Source of the DNA: Gadus chalcogrammus
Taxonomy: Eukaryota > Chordata > Actinopteri > Gadiformes > Gadidae
Assembly: GCF_026213295.1 (NCBI RefSeq)
Contig: NC_079415.1
Location: 22,034,639 to 22,098,638 of the forward strand
Direction: 5' to 3'
DNA: 64,000 nucleotides
A model generated the notes under the pieces. That model saw only the letters and a list, made by a program, of their open reading frames with translations. It had not been told where the DNA came from and ran no database searches. Positions 22,027 through 32,907 of this stretch are shown in pieces. The position numbers were made by a program, and so were the translations under genes. The stretch's first letter is position 1. Every line of letters begins with the position of its first letter.

Positions 22027-22886
22027 TATAACAAATTCCGTTAATTAAAACAGAAACTCGTCACATTCTTTTGTTATTCTTTTTATCGGGAAATCAATGT
22101 TAAACGCCAATAGGCTAAAGAGACACAACAGAAACACATACACCGCAATCATATAATACATATATTGTCTGTGTTCGATGTCATGCGTGTGTGGTTACTT
22201 ATACAACAAATGAACAAAACAATAATGATCCGTGATCAAGTCCAAAGTGAACCAGAGTCTCGCACGGCCGCAGTGTCGGCCTGTTTCCGCGATTGTCTTT
22301 ACCATGTATCCAGCAAAGCAGTCTCTGATCGTAATCCAAATCAAAAACAGCAATCCATTGCGCAGAAAAATCCAGGAACAAAATTACCGCTTCGCTCACC
22401 AGATCCCGAGCTGAGTAAATCCTTCCGAATTCTGGTACTCCTATATATGTCTCACTTTGTGGATCGGTCCAGAGAAAGCAGTTGGTGGAATGTATTAAAT
22501 AAACATACATATAAACAAAAGATCGCTATAACAACTGGCATTTGCTGTCTAAGTCGCATTGATATTCTAACTTAGCTTGCCGCCACTTCCTCATTCAAAC
22601 TCCCCCCGTCAGAAAAAACAAAAACCTCCCCGCTTTGCGCGTTCACCCCCCTCTTTCACCCAGGTGCGTACCTATTTAAAGGGATAGGCCTACACATAAG
22701 GAGGCTAAGTGATCGCTAAAAATACTGTCACATACATATTTTAGTCAGTGGGATAATATACAGTAAACATACGGCCAGACAATGTATTATTTCCAGCTCT
22801 CATATGTCAACTGCCTATGAGCCTATATGGCTCTTTTCCAGCATCGATGTTTGATAACAGACACTCATTGTTATGTGAACATCACA
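22027..22886 (-). mobile_element. 860-bp insertion in gypsy integrase, possible solo LTR
   Basis: Bounded by ACCT at 22023-22026 and 22887-22890. Removing it and one ACCT gives an uninterrupted gypsy frame (TKDL to EEAMVIAQEH). Read on the minus strand it starts TGTGATGTTCACATAACA and has an ATATATAGG TATA-like box (about 22440-22450), which suits an LTR. It ends in GTTATA instead of CA, and I see no gene. The insertion itself is well supported; the class is inferred. Confidence 0.7.
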
Positions 22887-23794
22887 ACCTGGAGGAAGCT
22901 ATGGTAATAGCCCAAGAGCATATCACAAAAGAACAGCACCGGCACACTGAGCTCTACAACAAGAGAGTAAAAGGGCCCGTCATTGATATTGGTGACCGTG
23001 TGCTGTTGGCGAACAAGAAAGAAAGAGGAAAGAGGAAGGTTGCAGACCGTTGGGAGTCTACTGTCTACACGGTGATGGAAAGAAATTCTGAGACTCATAA
23101 ATACAGGATTCGTGACACTGTCACTGGCCAGGAGAAAGTTGTCCATCATAATCTGTTGATGTTAGTTAACTTCCTGCCTGTGGACGTCGCAAGCATGATC
23201 TCTGACCCGGCCCCGTCCTCATCTGTTGTTCGGACTCTAGACTCAAATGTTGACGCTGTGTCAGAAGTGGAACGCGGTTCCTTGCCTGATGAAGTGAGTG
23301 GAGAAATGGAAAATGGGACGTCGGTTCATGTGAGAGGGAGAGCTGATTCCTTGTCTGGTCCGGAGTCCGTGGATTCCGGGGGAAGGACCCTAGAGTGGAT
23401 CACACAGCAACCGTTCACTGGACACTCGCATGCCGATTCCGCTGACAATTAGAGAATGGCTCCGGTCCCGCTTGCCACTCAAAGCGAACCAGAGGGGACG
23501 ACTGAAAATCAGGTGGAAGACCAGTCCATAGACTGGTCTGATTCTAGTTCTGTGGCTGACACTGAAGTTAATAGCATTAGTAATACAGGGCAGACAAGTG
23601 CTTTTGTGACACAGACTGACGACACTAGTGACACACAGTGTACTGACGCTATGGCTTCGACCACGCAGTCCGAACCTACTAGTACACTCACACAGTCCAA
23701 GTCTAGGTTTGGTCGCCCAGTAAAAACAGGGACCAGATTGATTTGCGAAATGTCAGGACAGGAAGTTATTCATGACATGCGGTCAAATGTTTAG
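22887..23794 (+). pseudogene. Gypsy integrase C-terminal domain and tail
   Basis: Continues the integrase with the basic linker (TKEQHRHTELYNKRVKG), the GPY/F-like barrel region (VIDIGDRVLLANKKERG, VADRWESTVYTVMER, YRIRDTVTGQEKVVHHNLL) and a Ser/Asp-rich acidic tail. A TAG at about 23450 interrupts the tail, which resumes in frame and ends SGQEVIHDMRSNV at 23794. The barrel helps integrase bind DNA or chromatin. No chromodomain is visible. Confidence 0.85.
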
Positions 23795-24110
23795 TTTTTT
23801 TTTCATATGCACCTGATAACATATAGGTCAGGATATATGTTTTATAGGGATGTTAATCTCTTTCTGTAGGCTAATAGTACATAGTGTGAATGGGTCTTGT
23901 GGGGTGTATAAGGCATCCCACCGCCAGTAGTTGGTTGGAGCGTTTTTTTTTGTTTTTTTTCTTCATCTGCTTCGTCCTTATGGACACTTTTGAGGTTGGC
24001 TACCGTTATTAGGTGAACCTATATTTAGTTTTGGGATGTAGTGTACTTGTGTGCCTACGTTTGTGCTGTGCAGTTGCTGCTTATATATGGCAAAATTCAG
24101 GGGGGGTGGG
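23795..24110 (+). other. Gypsy 3' untranslated region and polypurine tract
   Basis: Non-coding, ending in the purine run AGGGGGGGTGGG (24099-24110) immediately before the LTR start TGTAACAGAG at 24111. T-rich runs lie near 23945-23962. Confidence 0.7.
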
Positions 24111-24260
24111 TGTAACAGAGTTAGAAAGAGTTTTGTTTATGTGCGAGTTTCGCCAGAGTTAAGCAGCCTAAGATTGTATTATTTCTAATGGAGCCTCTTG
24201 TGGAGTTCTGGTGTGCTACAGGTCTGGTGTGTTTTGTCTGTTGCGTGTTGCCGTACCTCT

Positions 24261-25324
24261 TTAGAGCGGTGTTGCCACGAGACAGGTATGTGCATGCATA
24301 GTAACAGTTCTCCCCGTATTGTATTTTGTTTAAGGAGAAAGACATAATTTAGGTGGTATATTTTAATGCAGTGTGTATTAGTTGTTTAGCATGCATTGTG
24401 ATGATTTTGGAATAGTTTTATTAACGAATGAAACGTTTATTATTATTTTCATCAGACCATGTGCATGCTAACTAGCTTAAAAGTTTGTTATGCTATCACA
24501 GTAATGTTACTGCATTAGAAGGTAAATGTATTTTGTTTTCATACTGTGGCAACCCTGATCCGACGGAGCAGTTCGAGCCCCGCCAGCGCCCTCTCCGCGG
24601 ACAGGTAGTCCGCGGGAGATATGTGCCGCTCGGCGCGGCAACGCGGGAGCGCGCATCGAGCGAACCCGTGCAATCACGGAGATGCGTTCTTAAGGACCAG
24701 TCAGGGAAGTGCGTCCGAGCTGGAGAGACGTGGTAGGGGGAGACTTCCGAGGCCCACGCTACTGACATTTCGCCTCTCCCCAGGACTAAGCAGAAGGAGA
24801 CCCAAGGGAGCAAGACGCCGACCCCGCAGGAGGACAGGACCCGGGGCGGTTCGCTTTTTTCCCCAGACCAGGAAGAACCTCATTTAACTTTTAAGTTACC
24901 CTTTTGTGCATGAGTGGGAAAACGTAATAAAAAACCTGTTAACCCACACCCTGTTTGGTGCATCTCCTTCCTGAATCTCAGCCGCCGACGGTCGGGGTTG
25001 CCACAATACATGCAGAGCCTGTAGGGACCAACACCACAACATTATGAAGACAAATTGTTGGTTTGTCTTCTGTTCTCAGGTATGCTCCAAAGTGTGGTAT
25101 ATGAATGGCAATCTTGTATTTCGGTTTGTGTTAATGTTGTAGTTCATTGTTTTATATGATTACTGTGTGTGTTTGTTTTGTAATGTTTGAGAAGTGGTTC
25201 TGTTTTTAGTTATTATTTTTTATATAATAGTTTAGTTAGAGCGGTGTTGCCACGAGACAGAACTTGTAGGGACCAACACCACAACATTATGAAGACAAAT
25301 TGTTTGTTTGTCTTCTGTTCTCAG
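24261..25324 (+). repeat. Duplicated exon-like blocks X and Y in the gypsy LTR
   Basis: Block X (TTAGAGCGGTGTTGCCACGA plus GACAG) is at 24261-24285 and 25236-25260. Block Y (64 bases, core TGTAGGGACCAACACCACAA) is at 25016-25079 and 25261-25324. In the left set X is followed by GTATGTGC and Y is preceded by CATGCAG. In the right set X and Y are joined directly. Left Y is followed by GTATGC, right Y by AAATAAAG. Confidence 0.85.
24545..25005. repeat. Solo LTR, 461 bp, ATAC duplication
   Basis: Starts TGTGGCAACCCTGATCCGAC and ends GGTCGGGGTTGCCACA, a long terminal inverted match typical of one fish gypsy LTR family. Flanked by ATAC at 24541-24544 and 25006-25009. It contains AATAAAAAACC (24926-24936), a polyadenylation signal in plus orientation. 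No internal genes are present, so recombination between LTRs removed the body. Confidence 0.88.
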
Positions 25325-25409
25325 AAATAAAGAGGATAAAAAGTACGTCGTTGTTCATCAATTCCTCAACGAATGACCACCGTTACACCACCATGTGGTG
25401 AAAAGAGAA

Positions 25410-25540
25410 ATTGCAATGGTGGCAGGCTGGCGGGCCATAAATAATACATTTTCGTAATAGAGCCGCGGGCCATATAAAATATAACCCCGTGCCAAGATTG
25501 GCCCGCGGGCCAGACTTTGGACATGCCAAGGGAAAGGGTT
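25410..25540 (-). mobile_element. hAT-like terminal remnant
   Basis: Contains GGCCCGCGGGCCAGACTTTGG (shown in part), a phrase typical of vertebrate hAT-family ends read on the minus strand (CCAAAGTCTGGCCCGCGGGC), plus a second GCCGCGGGCCAT near 25461. The opposite end and a duplication were not found. Confidence 0.45.
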
Positions 25541-26103
25541 ATGGGATAGCAGTTCCGGTTTCACGTGCTGTGTCCGTTTGACCTCACTTTCGGTTGAGGT
25601 GATGTTTTTACATTGAAGTGGCGACTAAAGCTGACTCGACACATCTCCGTCTCCTCATTTATTGCACTCCACAGTATGGTGAATTATTGCTATAGAGTCC
25701 CCCACAAGACTATACTTTGTTGCTAAAATGTCATATTACTCTCCTTCTTGAGCCTCCTGAAATGTCTTTACACTTTGTTGCTCAAACTTAAAGGGATACT
25801 TTACCAGTGGAGATATGAAGGTTATATATGAAGTAAATAATTCTATGTATTATAAATGTGCAAAAAAAAATGAAATCGGGTCATCCTAGCCCGAAAAAAG
25901 GCAGAAAGTGCTCTCTCTGGATCAAAGTAAGAAATCCTCAAACTACCACAGTGCATTGCCCACGCTGCACTCCCGCCTGTTTCCATTTGGAAGGGGAAGG
26001 ACCCATTGTCCTAGCGCGAGTGGTAGCGCGAGCCAACTTTGTGCAGACATCCATGTGATACGTTGACTAGTTTAGACTTCTGCTCTCGTTTTTTCAAACG
26101 CAT
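25541..26103. other. Unassigned region
   Basis: No gene is recognised. The stretch 25790-26060 has the phrase AAAGGGATACTTTACCAGTG often seen in fish non-autonomous repeats. Nothing further can be supported. Confidence 0.35.
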
Positions 26104-26299
26104 TGTAGTGTTCTCGTGCAGTGTGTTGTAACTCTGACTTAACACCGAGTTAAACCGTAGCCAATGAAGACAGAGTCGTAGTAAGGTTGACCATTTACTG
26201 TCACAATTCCTCATTAACAGACGTGTGAAAACTGCAAATAAAAGAATACAAAAATACTGATGTACAGTTGACTAAACAGCATGTTGTACATAGTTGTAA
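26104..26299 (-). repeat. BEL left direct repeat (3' LTR, at least in part)
   Basis: Matches 32713-32905 almost base for base. Matching ends at TAGTTGTA (26299). On the minus strand a purine run (CAGACGGGGAGTG, plus-strand 26744-26757) followed by TGTTGTC could mark a longer LTR reaching about 26743. The true LTR length is therefore uncertain. Confidence 0.7.
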
Positions 26300-26769
26300 A
26301 TAATAATATAAACTGTCTAACACTGTATGAAGACATTCTGATGCCAATTGCATTGATTTTAGTTTGTACACAATTGCTAACCAAAACGTTTTTAACAACA
26401 CATCAAACATTATTTTTAGCTAAATCCACTCTAATATATTATCTTAAACATGTCCTTGCATTGATTAAACAAACTTACGGCATTGCCTCTTAGATGCTTT
26501 CATGTGGATGCTAGCGGATTACAATCAGAAGATGCACATGTCTGCCATTCCTTCTACAGAGGTAAGATTTTGAACAGGAAGTGACTACACCGGAAGTGAC
26601 ATAATCGCAAACCTAAAACGGCAAAATAATATGAATTTATACATTGGCTTATTTTAACTGTAAAGTATTAGGCACATCCGTTTTACATATACATATTTAA
26701 GAAATCAATTTAAGAATATTAAATGAGTGCCAGGAGAGACAACACACTCCCCGTCTGACCTATGTGAGG

Positions 26770-27839
26770 TCACTTAGAACTTGTACCGGTCTTGAACCTT
26801 GTCTTTAGATCAGTCTCAGGAAGAGCAGAAAAATCTCTGCAGTCGGCCGGAGAAAAGGTTTTAACATTGCCTTGGTCAGTTGTTTTCACTTCGACCTTCC
26901 TTACATGCCCATCTTTCCCAGGGAATGTGGCATTGACTCTGGCCATAGGCAGTTGTTGCGAGCGGCCTGCTGTCCCTGAGCAGAACCAGATCTCCACCTG
27001 AAGGTTTCTGCGGGGCACTGTCCACTTCTGTCTGTGCTGCAAGGAAGGTAAGTATCTCAGGCTCAGCGGGTCCAGAACTGGTTTGCGAGGGCCTGGACTT
27101 GTCTCCATTGCTTTGTGTACAGATCCTTGTCGGAAAAGTCTCCAGGAGGAGGTGTAACTCCCGACTTCTGTGTGAGGATCATGGACGGAGAAAGTATGAA
27201 AGGTTTCTCGGGATCTGTAGACACAGGTAAGAGTGGGCGTGCATTCATAATCGCTGTGACTTCCGCCATTAGTGTGCAAGACACTTCATGGGTCAAGCGA
27301 GTGTTTTGCTGTTGGGCATTGAGTCGAGGATTCTTCTGGCAAAGCCAATCATACGCTCCCAGGAACCTCCCATATGAGAGGCGTGCGGGGGGTTGAATTC
27401 CCAGCTACATCCTTGTTCGCTGAGGTACCTTGTACTGATTTGTCCATCCCAAGCTCCTTGCTTGCTCCAACGAAATTGGTGCCGCAATCAGATCTTAGCT
27501 GTTTAGCTGGGCCTCTGAGTGCGAAGAAACGTCTGAGGGCATTTATGCAACTGGATGTGTCCATAGATCGATACTTCGAGGTGAACAGCTCTGGAACTCA
27601 TACAACTGAACATGATGCCCAACGCTTGTTCTCTGCCTGTCCTCCTCTGGTGCGTCTGATTGTAACAGACCAGGGCCCAAATACATCGAGGCCCACATAT
27701 GTAAAAGGAGGGCAGATTTCAAGACGTTCTGATAGGCAGGTCTGCCATCTTTTGGTTCCTCCAGCTTCCCGCGTAGCTTGCGACAGGTTACGCATTTGTG
27801 GATTACTGAGTTAATGAGCTCTTGCATCCCAAGAGCCAC
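26770..27839 (-). pseudogene. BEL integrase, frameshifted
   Basis: Inserts the cDNA into the genome. Minus-strand pieces show the zinc-domain cysteines (CVTCRKLRGK), the core aspartate in RSDCGTNFVGASKEL, the core glutamate in HASHMGGSWERMIG, and the BEL-specific tail (VSCTLMAEVTAIMNARPLLP, TKQWRQVQALANQFW). At least four frames are needed, with the last frame continuing to 26770. Order and wording are characteristic of BEL/Pao integrases. Confidence 0.85.
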
Positions 27840-28093
27840 AGTCCTGCTGCCCTAAGCGCTCCTTCCGTACAGGTGACGGCCTTGGTGTCTCACCTGCTCA
27901 TGGGATGCGTGTGAGCACTAGGGAAATGTGGCTTCCTTTGGGCAGAACTATTGGGGTTCTTCTCTGCGGTAGCAGATGAGAGTGCTTTAGTCGCCCATCC
28001 AACGCAGATGAGGTCATCCTCCAAGATTGGGTTGAGTGTCCTCAGAGGACTGTTCTTTGGTATGGTTTTGTTGGCATGGAGAACTGCCAGTTC

Positions 28094-30422
28094 TTATGCC
28101 AGGACTGTTTTCTGAGCTGCTTTAAAGATAACTTTCCTTGCTTGTGCCATTTCGTCTAGAGTCCGAGGTAAGTTACATTTATGCCAGCCTTTGCACCTGC
28201 TGTCTTGGTTTGAATGTTTGCAGGATCTTGCCATGTGCACGAGGAATGCATTCCTCTTACCAGTGAAGTAAAGGTGGAGAAGCGCTCGAAAACGACCAGA
28301 GGTGAGTATTGATTCCTCAGGTAAGTAGCTGAAGTTTGTACCTGTGGTCGGATTTCGGAGATCTTTTTCAGGGTCGATTAACCTGAATCTCTCAGCTGTC
28401 TGTGTTTTTCTCCGCTGGTGCTGACGCAGGAAAGAAGGTCCAGTGAACCAAGAGGTCTGTGCCAGGCGGGATGCGGGTAAAGAACCTTGATGCGTAGTCG
28501 GCAGGGTTCTCTTCTGTACATACGTAGTGCCATTGCTCGGCTTTGAGGACTGCCGGATTCGTTGGACTCTGTTGTGGACATATGTGTAGAATCGCTTTGT
28601 TTCGTTGCAAATATAGCCAAGCACTACTCTGCTGTCCGTGTAAACGTAATGGCATCTAACTTCAGGTCCAGCTATCTTTCATAAGATCTCCATCTCTGCT
28701 TGCCAAGACGGCGCCACACAGCTCAAGCCTTGGTATTGTCGGTTCTGACAGAGGTGCCAGCTTGGACTTACCCATAACGAACCTACTTCGGTCCGTCCCA
28801 TCTTCCTGCACCATCTTCAGTAGGCCAAGCACCGATGGCTTTGATTGACGCGTCCGAGAACACACACAATTCCCTGTGGACAGCTTTCGTGAGGGAGGTT
28901 GTCGTGTATGTGCGCTGAACATGAAGCTGTTTCAGGTCTTGGAGGGAATCTTTCCAACCTGCCCATCTGCTTGATTTGTCTTCTGGGAGGGGTGTATCCC
29001 AGTCAGACAGTTCGGATGTAAGCTCCCTAAGGAGGGCTTCTTCCCTGGATAGTGACGGGTGCAGTAGACCCAGGGGATCAAAAATGCTGTTGACTGTGGA
29101 GAGGACTCCACGTCGAGTGAATGGTTTATCCACGTTTGATGCTGAGTAAGTGAACGTGTCGGATGTGATCTCCCAGAGCAGACCTAAGCTCTGTTGTGTG
29201 GGTTCAGTTTCTCCACTCAAATCTAGGTCTTTGACGACTGGGAGCGCAATCTTCGGGCGGAAAAGCCTCTGTGACTACTGGGCTGTTTGATACAGAACTA
29301 TGTAAGCGTAGGTTTGATTCGGCGAGAGAGCCTGTGTTCGTTGAAGAAGATCGATGGCCTCGGTTTCAGACGGTAGTGATATTAGGCCATCATCCACATA
29401 GAAATGTCTTTCCACAAACTCGACAGTATCAGCTCCATGATCTCGTGCACCCTCTCTTATGGCTCTTCGCAGCCCATAAGTGGCAACAGCAGGAGACGGT
29501 GAGCTGCCAAAGACGTGGACGTTCATCCGGTACTCAACAACTTCCTTGTTCACATCACTGTCTTATACCACAAAAACCGGAGGAAGTTGGCGATGGCGTT
29601 CGTGCACTAGGAACAATGAAATAAACATCTGTTGGAATGTCTGCGAGGATTGCAACGCTCTCTTTCCGGAAACGTAAAAGAACCCATGAGGGAGTTGTTG
29701 GAGATCGGGTCTCAGTGGAGGAGCCGCGTCGTTGAGGGAGACACCGGAGTACTGGGCACCTTGGAGGCCAAAGACAACGCTGATCGGATTGGGTTTCTGA
29801 GGGGTTATAACGACAAACGTGGGAGATACCAGCACAGCCTCTTCTCTCAGCGGTGGTAGCTTCCTAGGCATGTCCATTGGCAAAGACCTTCTTCAATGAT
29901 GTCACGTATCTGTTCTTGCATCTTCCGGGATTCCTTTTCAAGGTTCGTTGCAGGGATGCAAACCGATTGAGTGCCTGCTTTGTTATTTGGTAAAGGCCGT
30001 CGTACTTCTCTGAAGGGCAATGGGGCGACCCAACTGTGGGGCGTCGTCTGCAATGGGGCGTCGTCTCTGTAGACGTTTGTGTCCATTATCTTCATGAAGA
30101 TGGTGTCTTCCACTGATGGAGCAGGTTTGTTGTCGTTCTCAGTACGGTTGAACACTGTCTGTCCCAGCATTCTCTCGGGTGCTGTTCCAGAGCTTTGATG
30201 TGTCATCCTTGACGTGCATGAAGCTTGTATCAGGGTTGAAGATTGAGTGGCGATCCGCTGTCCAGCACATTCGTCTTGAAAACGTGTTGACTGGTGGTTT
30301 ATTGTAAAATTACCCAAGCACACTTCCCCTATCACTACCCAATCCCAAGTCCAGACGTTGGGCAATAGGGGGGCGTTATGGGTCCGTTTACCTGCTGCCT
30401 TACCTGTGTGCCCTGAGAACAT
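28094..30422 (-). pseudogene. BEL reverse transcriptase and RNase H, frameshifted
   Basis: RT pieces run from a linker (APSVEDTIFMKIMDTNVYRD) through TFVVITPQKPNPISVVFG and SGVSLNDAAPPLRPDL to YRMNVHVFGSSPSPAVATYG. The catalytic HFYVDDGL lies near 29395-29415, with the BEL form YVDD. Connection and RNase H follow: [36 protein letters not shown], then WHYVCTEENPADYASR near 28500. Stops and frame changes recur about every 200-400 bases. Confidence 0.87.
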
Positions 30423-30547
30423 CTCTTCCTAGCAGCAGTAGGTATGTCTGCTCTGGGTCAGTTCAGGGATGTGCTCCTGCAATCGTCGACCTGCGAGCCT
30501 GAGTGCTGATGAAAATCACGATTTGGTGTTGGAATCTCAGACTTCGA

Positions 30548-31120
30548 TTATTTCGGGATCTCATGACACTCAATGAGTGGTGGGAGAGAAATGTGAACTG
30601 TGCCGTCCAGTGACTCGATTTCGAATCCTTCTGCCTTCTTGCCGGATGTTTCTATGATGCCAGAGCAAGTTCTGAGATGGTACAGGAATGGTTCGCTCTT
30701 CACACTGAACCGCTCAAAGAACTCTGGTCTTGCTAATGAGCGATTGCTCTGGTCATCCAGGATTACATAGGCTTTGATGGCCATGTCCTTTGAACCCTTG
30801 GGGTAAAGCTTTGCGAGACAGATTTTTGAGCATGAACGGCTCCACTGGCCTGGACCGCAAACTTCTGTGCATGTTGCTCCAACGACAGCCATGTCGGGAT
30901 GATCTCCCTCCCCGCCGTACTCTTGTGACGGTGGAGGAGCCTTGACAGTTTGAGGAGGTGGGCCAGGGTGCATGGCTGTATCATGACCGGTGCTGTTGCA
31001 TTCAAAGCACATCACAGTCTTGCAGGACCTGCAGTCTTTGGCAAGGTGGGAGCTGGAGGCACAGCACTTCCTTGCAGGTTGGCTGCATTCCTTTCTCTTT
31101 GAGGAAGGCCTTTCTATCAT
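30548..31120 (-). pseudogene. BEL zinc knuckle and aspartic protease
   Basis: One open frame of 190 codons. It begins with cysteine/histidine residues of the Gag zinc-finger region (CKTVMCFECNSTGHD), then a Pro-rich spacer, then the peptidase A17-type protease with YVILDDQSNRSLARPEFF. Here the active-site string is DDQS, the form seen in fish BEL elements. It ends near LPPLIECHEIP, where the next domain is in another frame. This is the longest undamaged part of the BEL pol. Confidence 0.82.
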
Positions 31121-31361
31121 CGAGGAGTTTGTTCCTGAATGTTCTACACCTTTTAAGGGGATGGGGTTTGTTTATGTAATGGGCAGTAGTATTGTTAGGG
31201 TCGTTTTTGGTAGTGGAAATATCCGTTGTGTGAACCGAGATGGGTTCGTTGTTGATTGTTGAAATATCCGTTGTGTGACTGAGATTTGGTTCGTCTGGTG
31301 TTCAAGTTCCGTGAAAAATGGTTTGTCAGGTTTGGTGGGTGTTGTTGTGCTGCCTTGATAA

Positions 31362-32673
31362 TTAAGCTAGGGTCGTTGCGCTTTTTTGCCTCGTAGCTAA
31401 TAAAGTTGCAAAAGTAACTCGAAGGGAGGGAAGCGACGGTTGTTTTCCTTCTTTGTACCCGTGACCCCTGCAGACACCCACTTCTCCTGAAGCCCGTAAG
31501 GAAGTTTGTCTACGATTGGTCCAATGCCGCGTGTCCAGGTAGGACAAGCCGGCCAGATATCCATCTTCTTTAGCACCTTGGATCTCCGTAAGTAGATCTC
31601 CAAGTTGACGTAACTTCAAATGATCCTTGGCTGAAATCTTCGGAAAGTTGTCTAAGCGATGAAACATTGACCTTTCAATGACTTCGGGGGCGGCATAGGA
31701 TTCACGCAACCGTTCCCATGCTTTGTCTAGAGCCAGATTGGGGTTGTTGACATGCACCGATCATATGCGTTTAACCTGTTCGCAAGATTCTTTTCCCAGC
31801 CATTTGGTCATGAGGTCCAACTCTTGGGTTGCTGTGAGGTTAACTTCACTGGCTGCACTGGAGAAAGAGGAGTACCATGCCCGATAATTCTCTGGCTTGT
31901 CATCGAACTGGTACAGCCCTGAAGTCACAAGGTCTCGTCGTGCCAAATACTGTGCCAAAGGCTCCCCTAAAGGGGACATGGGTGTGCCAGTTTGAGGGGA
32001 ATGTAGCAGAGTATACGACGGAGCATGAGCGTGCATGGTGGGGTTAGCTCTACTAACCTTAGCCTTTGTCTCAGCTTTAGTTGGGTCATGTAAATGTGGT
32101 GGCGATGGTTGTTTACCTGTCAGCATTTCCTTGCTGACAGGTTGTGGTTGATAGTCGTCTTCCTCCGCTGGATGCCATGTCATGAAAGTGTCATGTGACT
32201 TTGCCTTAATTGAGGGAGCAACGGGTAATGGTGAGGAAGGAGAACGGTTCTTAAGGTCGATCTGGGATTGAACGTTTTCACTGGTGCGTTTAATTTTCAT
32301 CTTTTCAGATTCAGATTTCCCGTCTTCGACAACAGACTGCATCGCCTCTGCGTCTTCCAACACTTGAGCTGTCACCATGGCTGCGTCAGCTTCTCTATGA
32401 AGGGTTAACACTTCCAACTCTGTGTCTATTCTTGTAGTTTCCAATTTATACTCTGTGTCTATTCTTGTAGTTTCCATTTTATTTTGAGCATCTCTAGTTG
32501 CCCTTTCTGCCTCTCTAGCAGCTTTTTCCATTTTAAGCTTAGCCTCCTGGCTAGCATATGAAGCTCTCACCTTTGCAGCTTCTGCTTCAGCCCGGGCGCG
32601 GGCTGCGCTTTACTGATGATGCTGATGTTTTGATGCTCTTAGCACTGCCGACAGACGATCTGTTGCTTGCCAT
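31362..32673 (-). pseudogene. BEL Gag
   Basis: The likely start is the ATG at 32673 (MASNRSSVGSAKSI, Ser/Arg-rich, typical for BEL). A frameshift leads into a long coiled-coil-like Lys/Glu-rich helix (ASYASQEAKLKMEKAAREAE, from 32570), a Pro-rich middle, and the DUF1759-type domain (SGLYQFDDKPENYRAWYSSF; LDKAWERLRESYAAPEVIER). A stop at 31761 splits the domain, and the frame reopens to 31362. Gag packages the RNA. Confidence 0.82.
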
Positions 32674-32712
32674 GGCGACCACTTCAAAACATCCAATGCT
32701 GCCTTTTCACTG

Positions 32713-32907
32713 TAGTGTTCTCGTGCAGTGTGTTGTAACTCTGACTTAACACCGAGTTAAACCGTAGCCAATGAAGACAGAGTCATAGTAAGGTTGACCA
32801 TTTACTGTCACAATTCCTCATTAACAGATGGTGAAAACTGCAAATAAAAGAATACAAAAATACTGAATGTACATTTGACTAAACAGCATGTTGTACATAG
32901 TTGTACA
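32713..32907 (-). repeat. BEL right direct repeat (5' LTR)
   Basis: Matches the left repeat. It lies 40 bases upstream of the gag ATG on the minus strand, the position of a 5' LTR. It is directly followed on the plus side by ACATCTCCCCCATC and a CTCCCCC...GGGGGAG inverted repeat (32912-32934). No convincing tRNA primer site is seen next to it. Confidence 0.65.

Larger units (their letters stand above)
9278..25387 (+). mobile_element. Ty3/gypsy retrotransposon, 5'-truncated and interrupted three times
   Basis: Parts are: RT C-terminal portion and RNase H (9278-10012), RNase H end and integrase (20631-22026), integrase C-terminus and tail (22887-23794), a polypurine tract near 24099-24110 and a 3' LTR (24111-25387). 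The interruptions are ERV-B (10013-20630), an 860-bp insert (22027-22886) and a solo LTR (24545-25005). Each is flanked by a 4-bp duplication, and removing each pol insert rejoins the codons. Gag, protease and the catalytic half of RT are missing. Confidence 0.88.
24111..25387 (+). repeat. Gypsy 3' LTR (carrying a solo LTR)
   Basis: Begins TGTAACAGAG just after the polypurine tract and appears to end CGTTACA at 25387, about 60 bases after AATAAA (25325-25331). About 810 bases belong to this LTR once the 461-bp solo LTR and one duplication are removed. The interior contains a repeated pair of segments described separately. The right end is inferred from the TG...CA pattern. Confidence 0.65.
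26104..32907 (-). mobile_element. BEL/Pao retrotransposon, degenerate
   Basis: Minus-strand gag, aspartic protease, RT, RNase H and integrase lie in BEL/Pao order. They are flanked by 195-bp direct repeats at 26104-26299 and 32713-32905 that start TGTAGTGTTCTCGTGCAGTG on the plus strand. The 6.8-kb span fits the family. Each domain is recognisable but spread over many frames, so it is not active. The ends do not show a clear matching duplication. Confidence 0.85.

Noticed and set aside
27374..27814. 146-codon plus-strand protein
   Set aside because: Antisense to BEL integrase fragments with recognised catalytic motifs.
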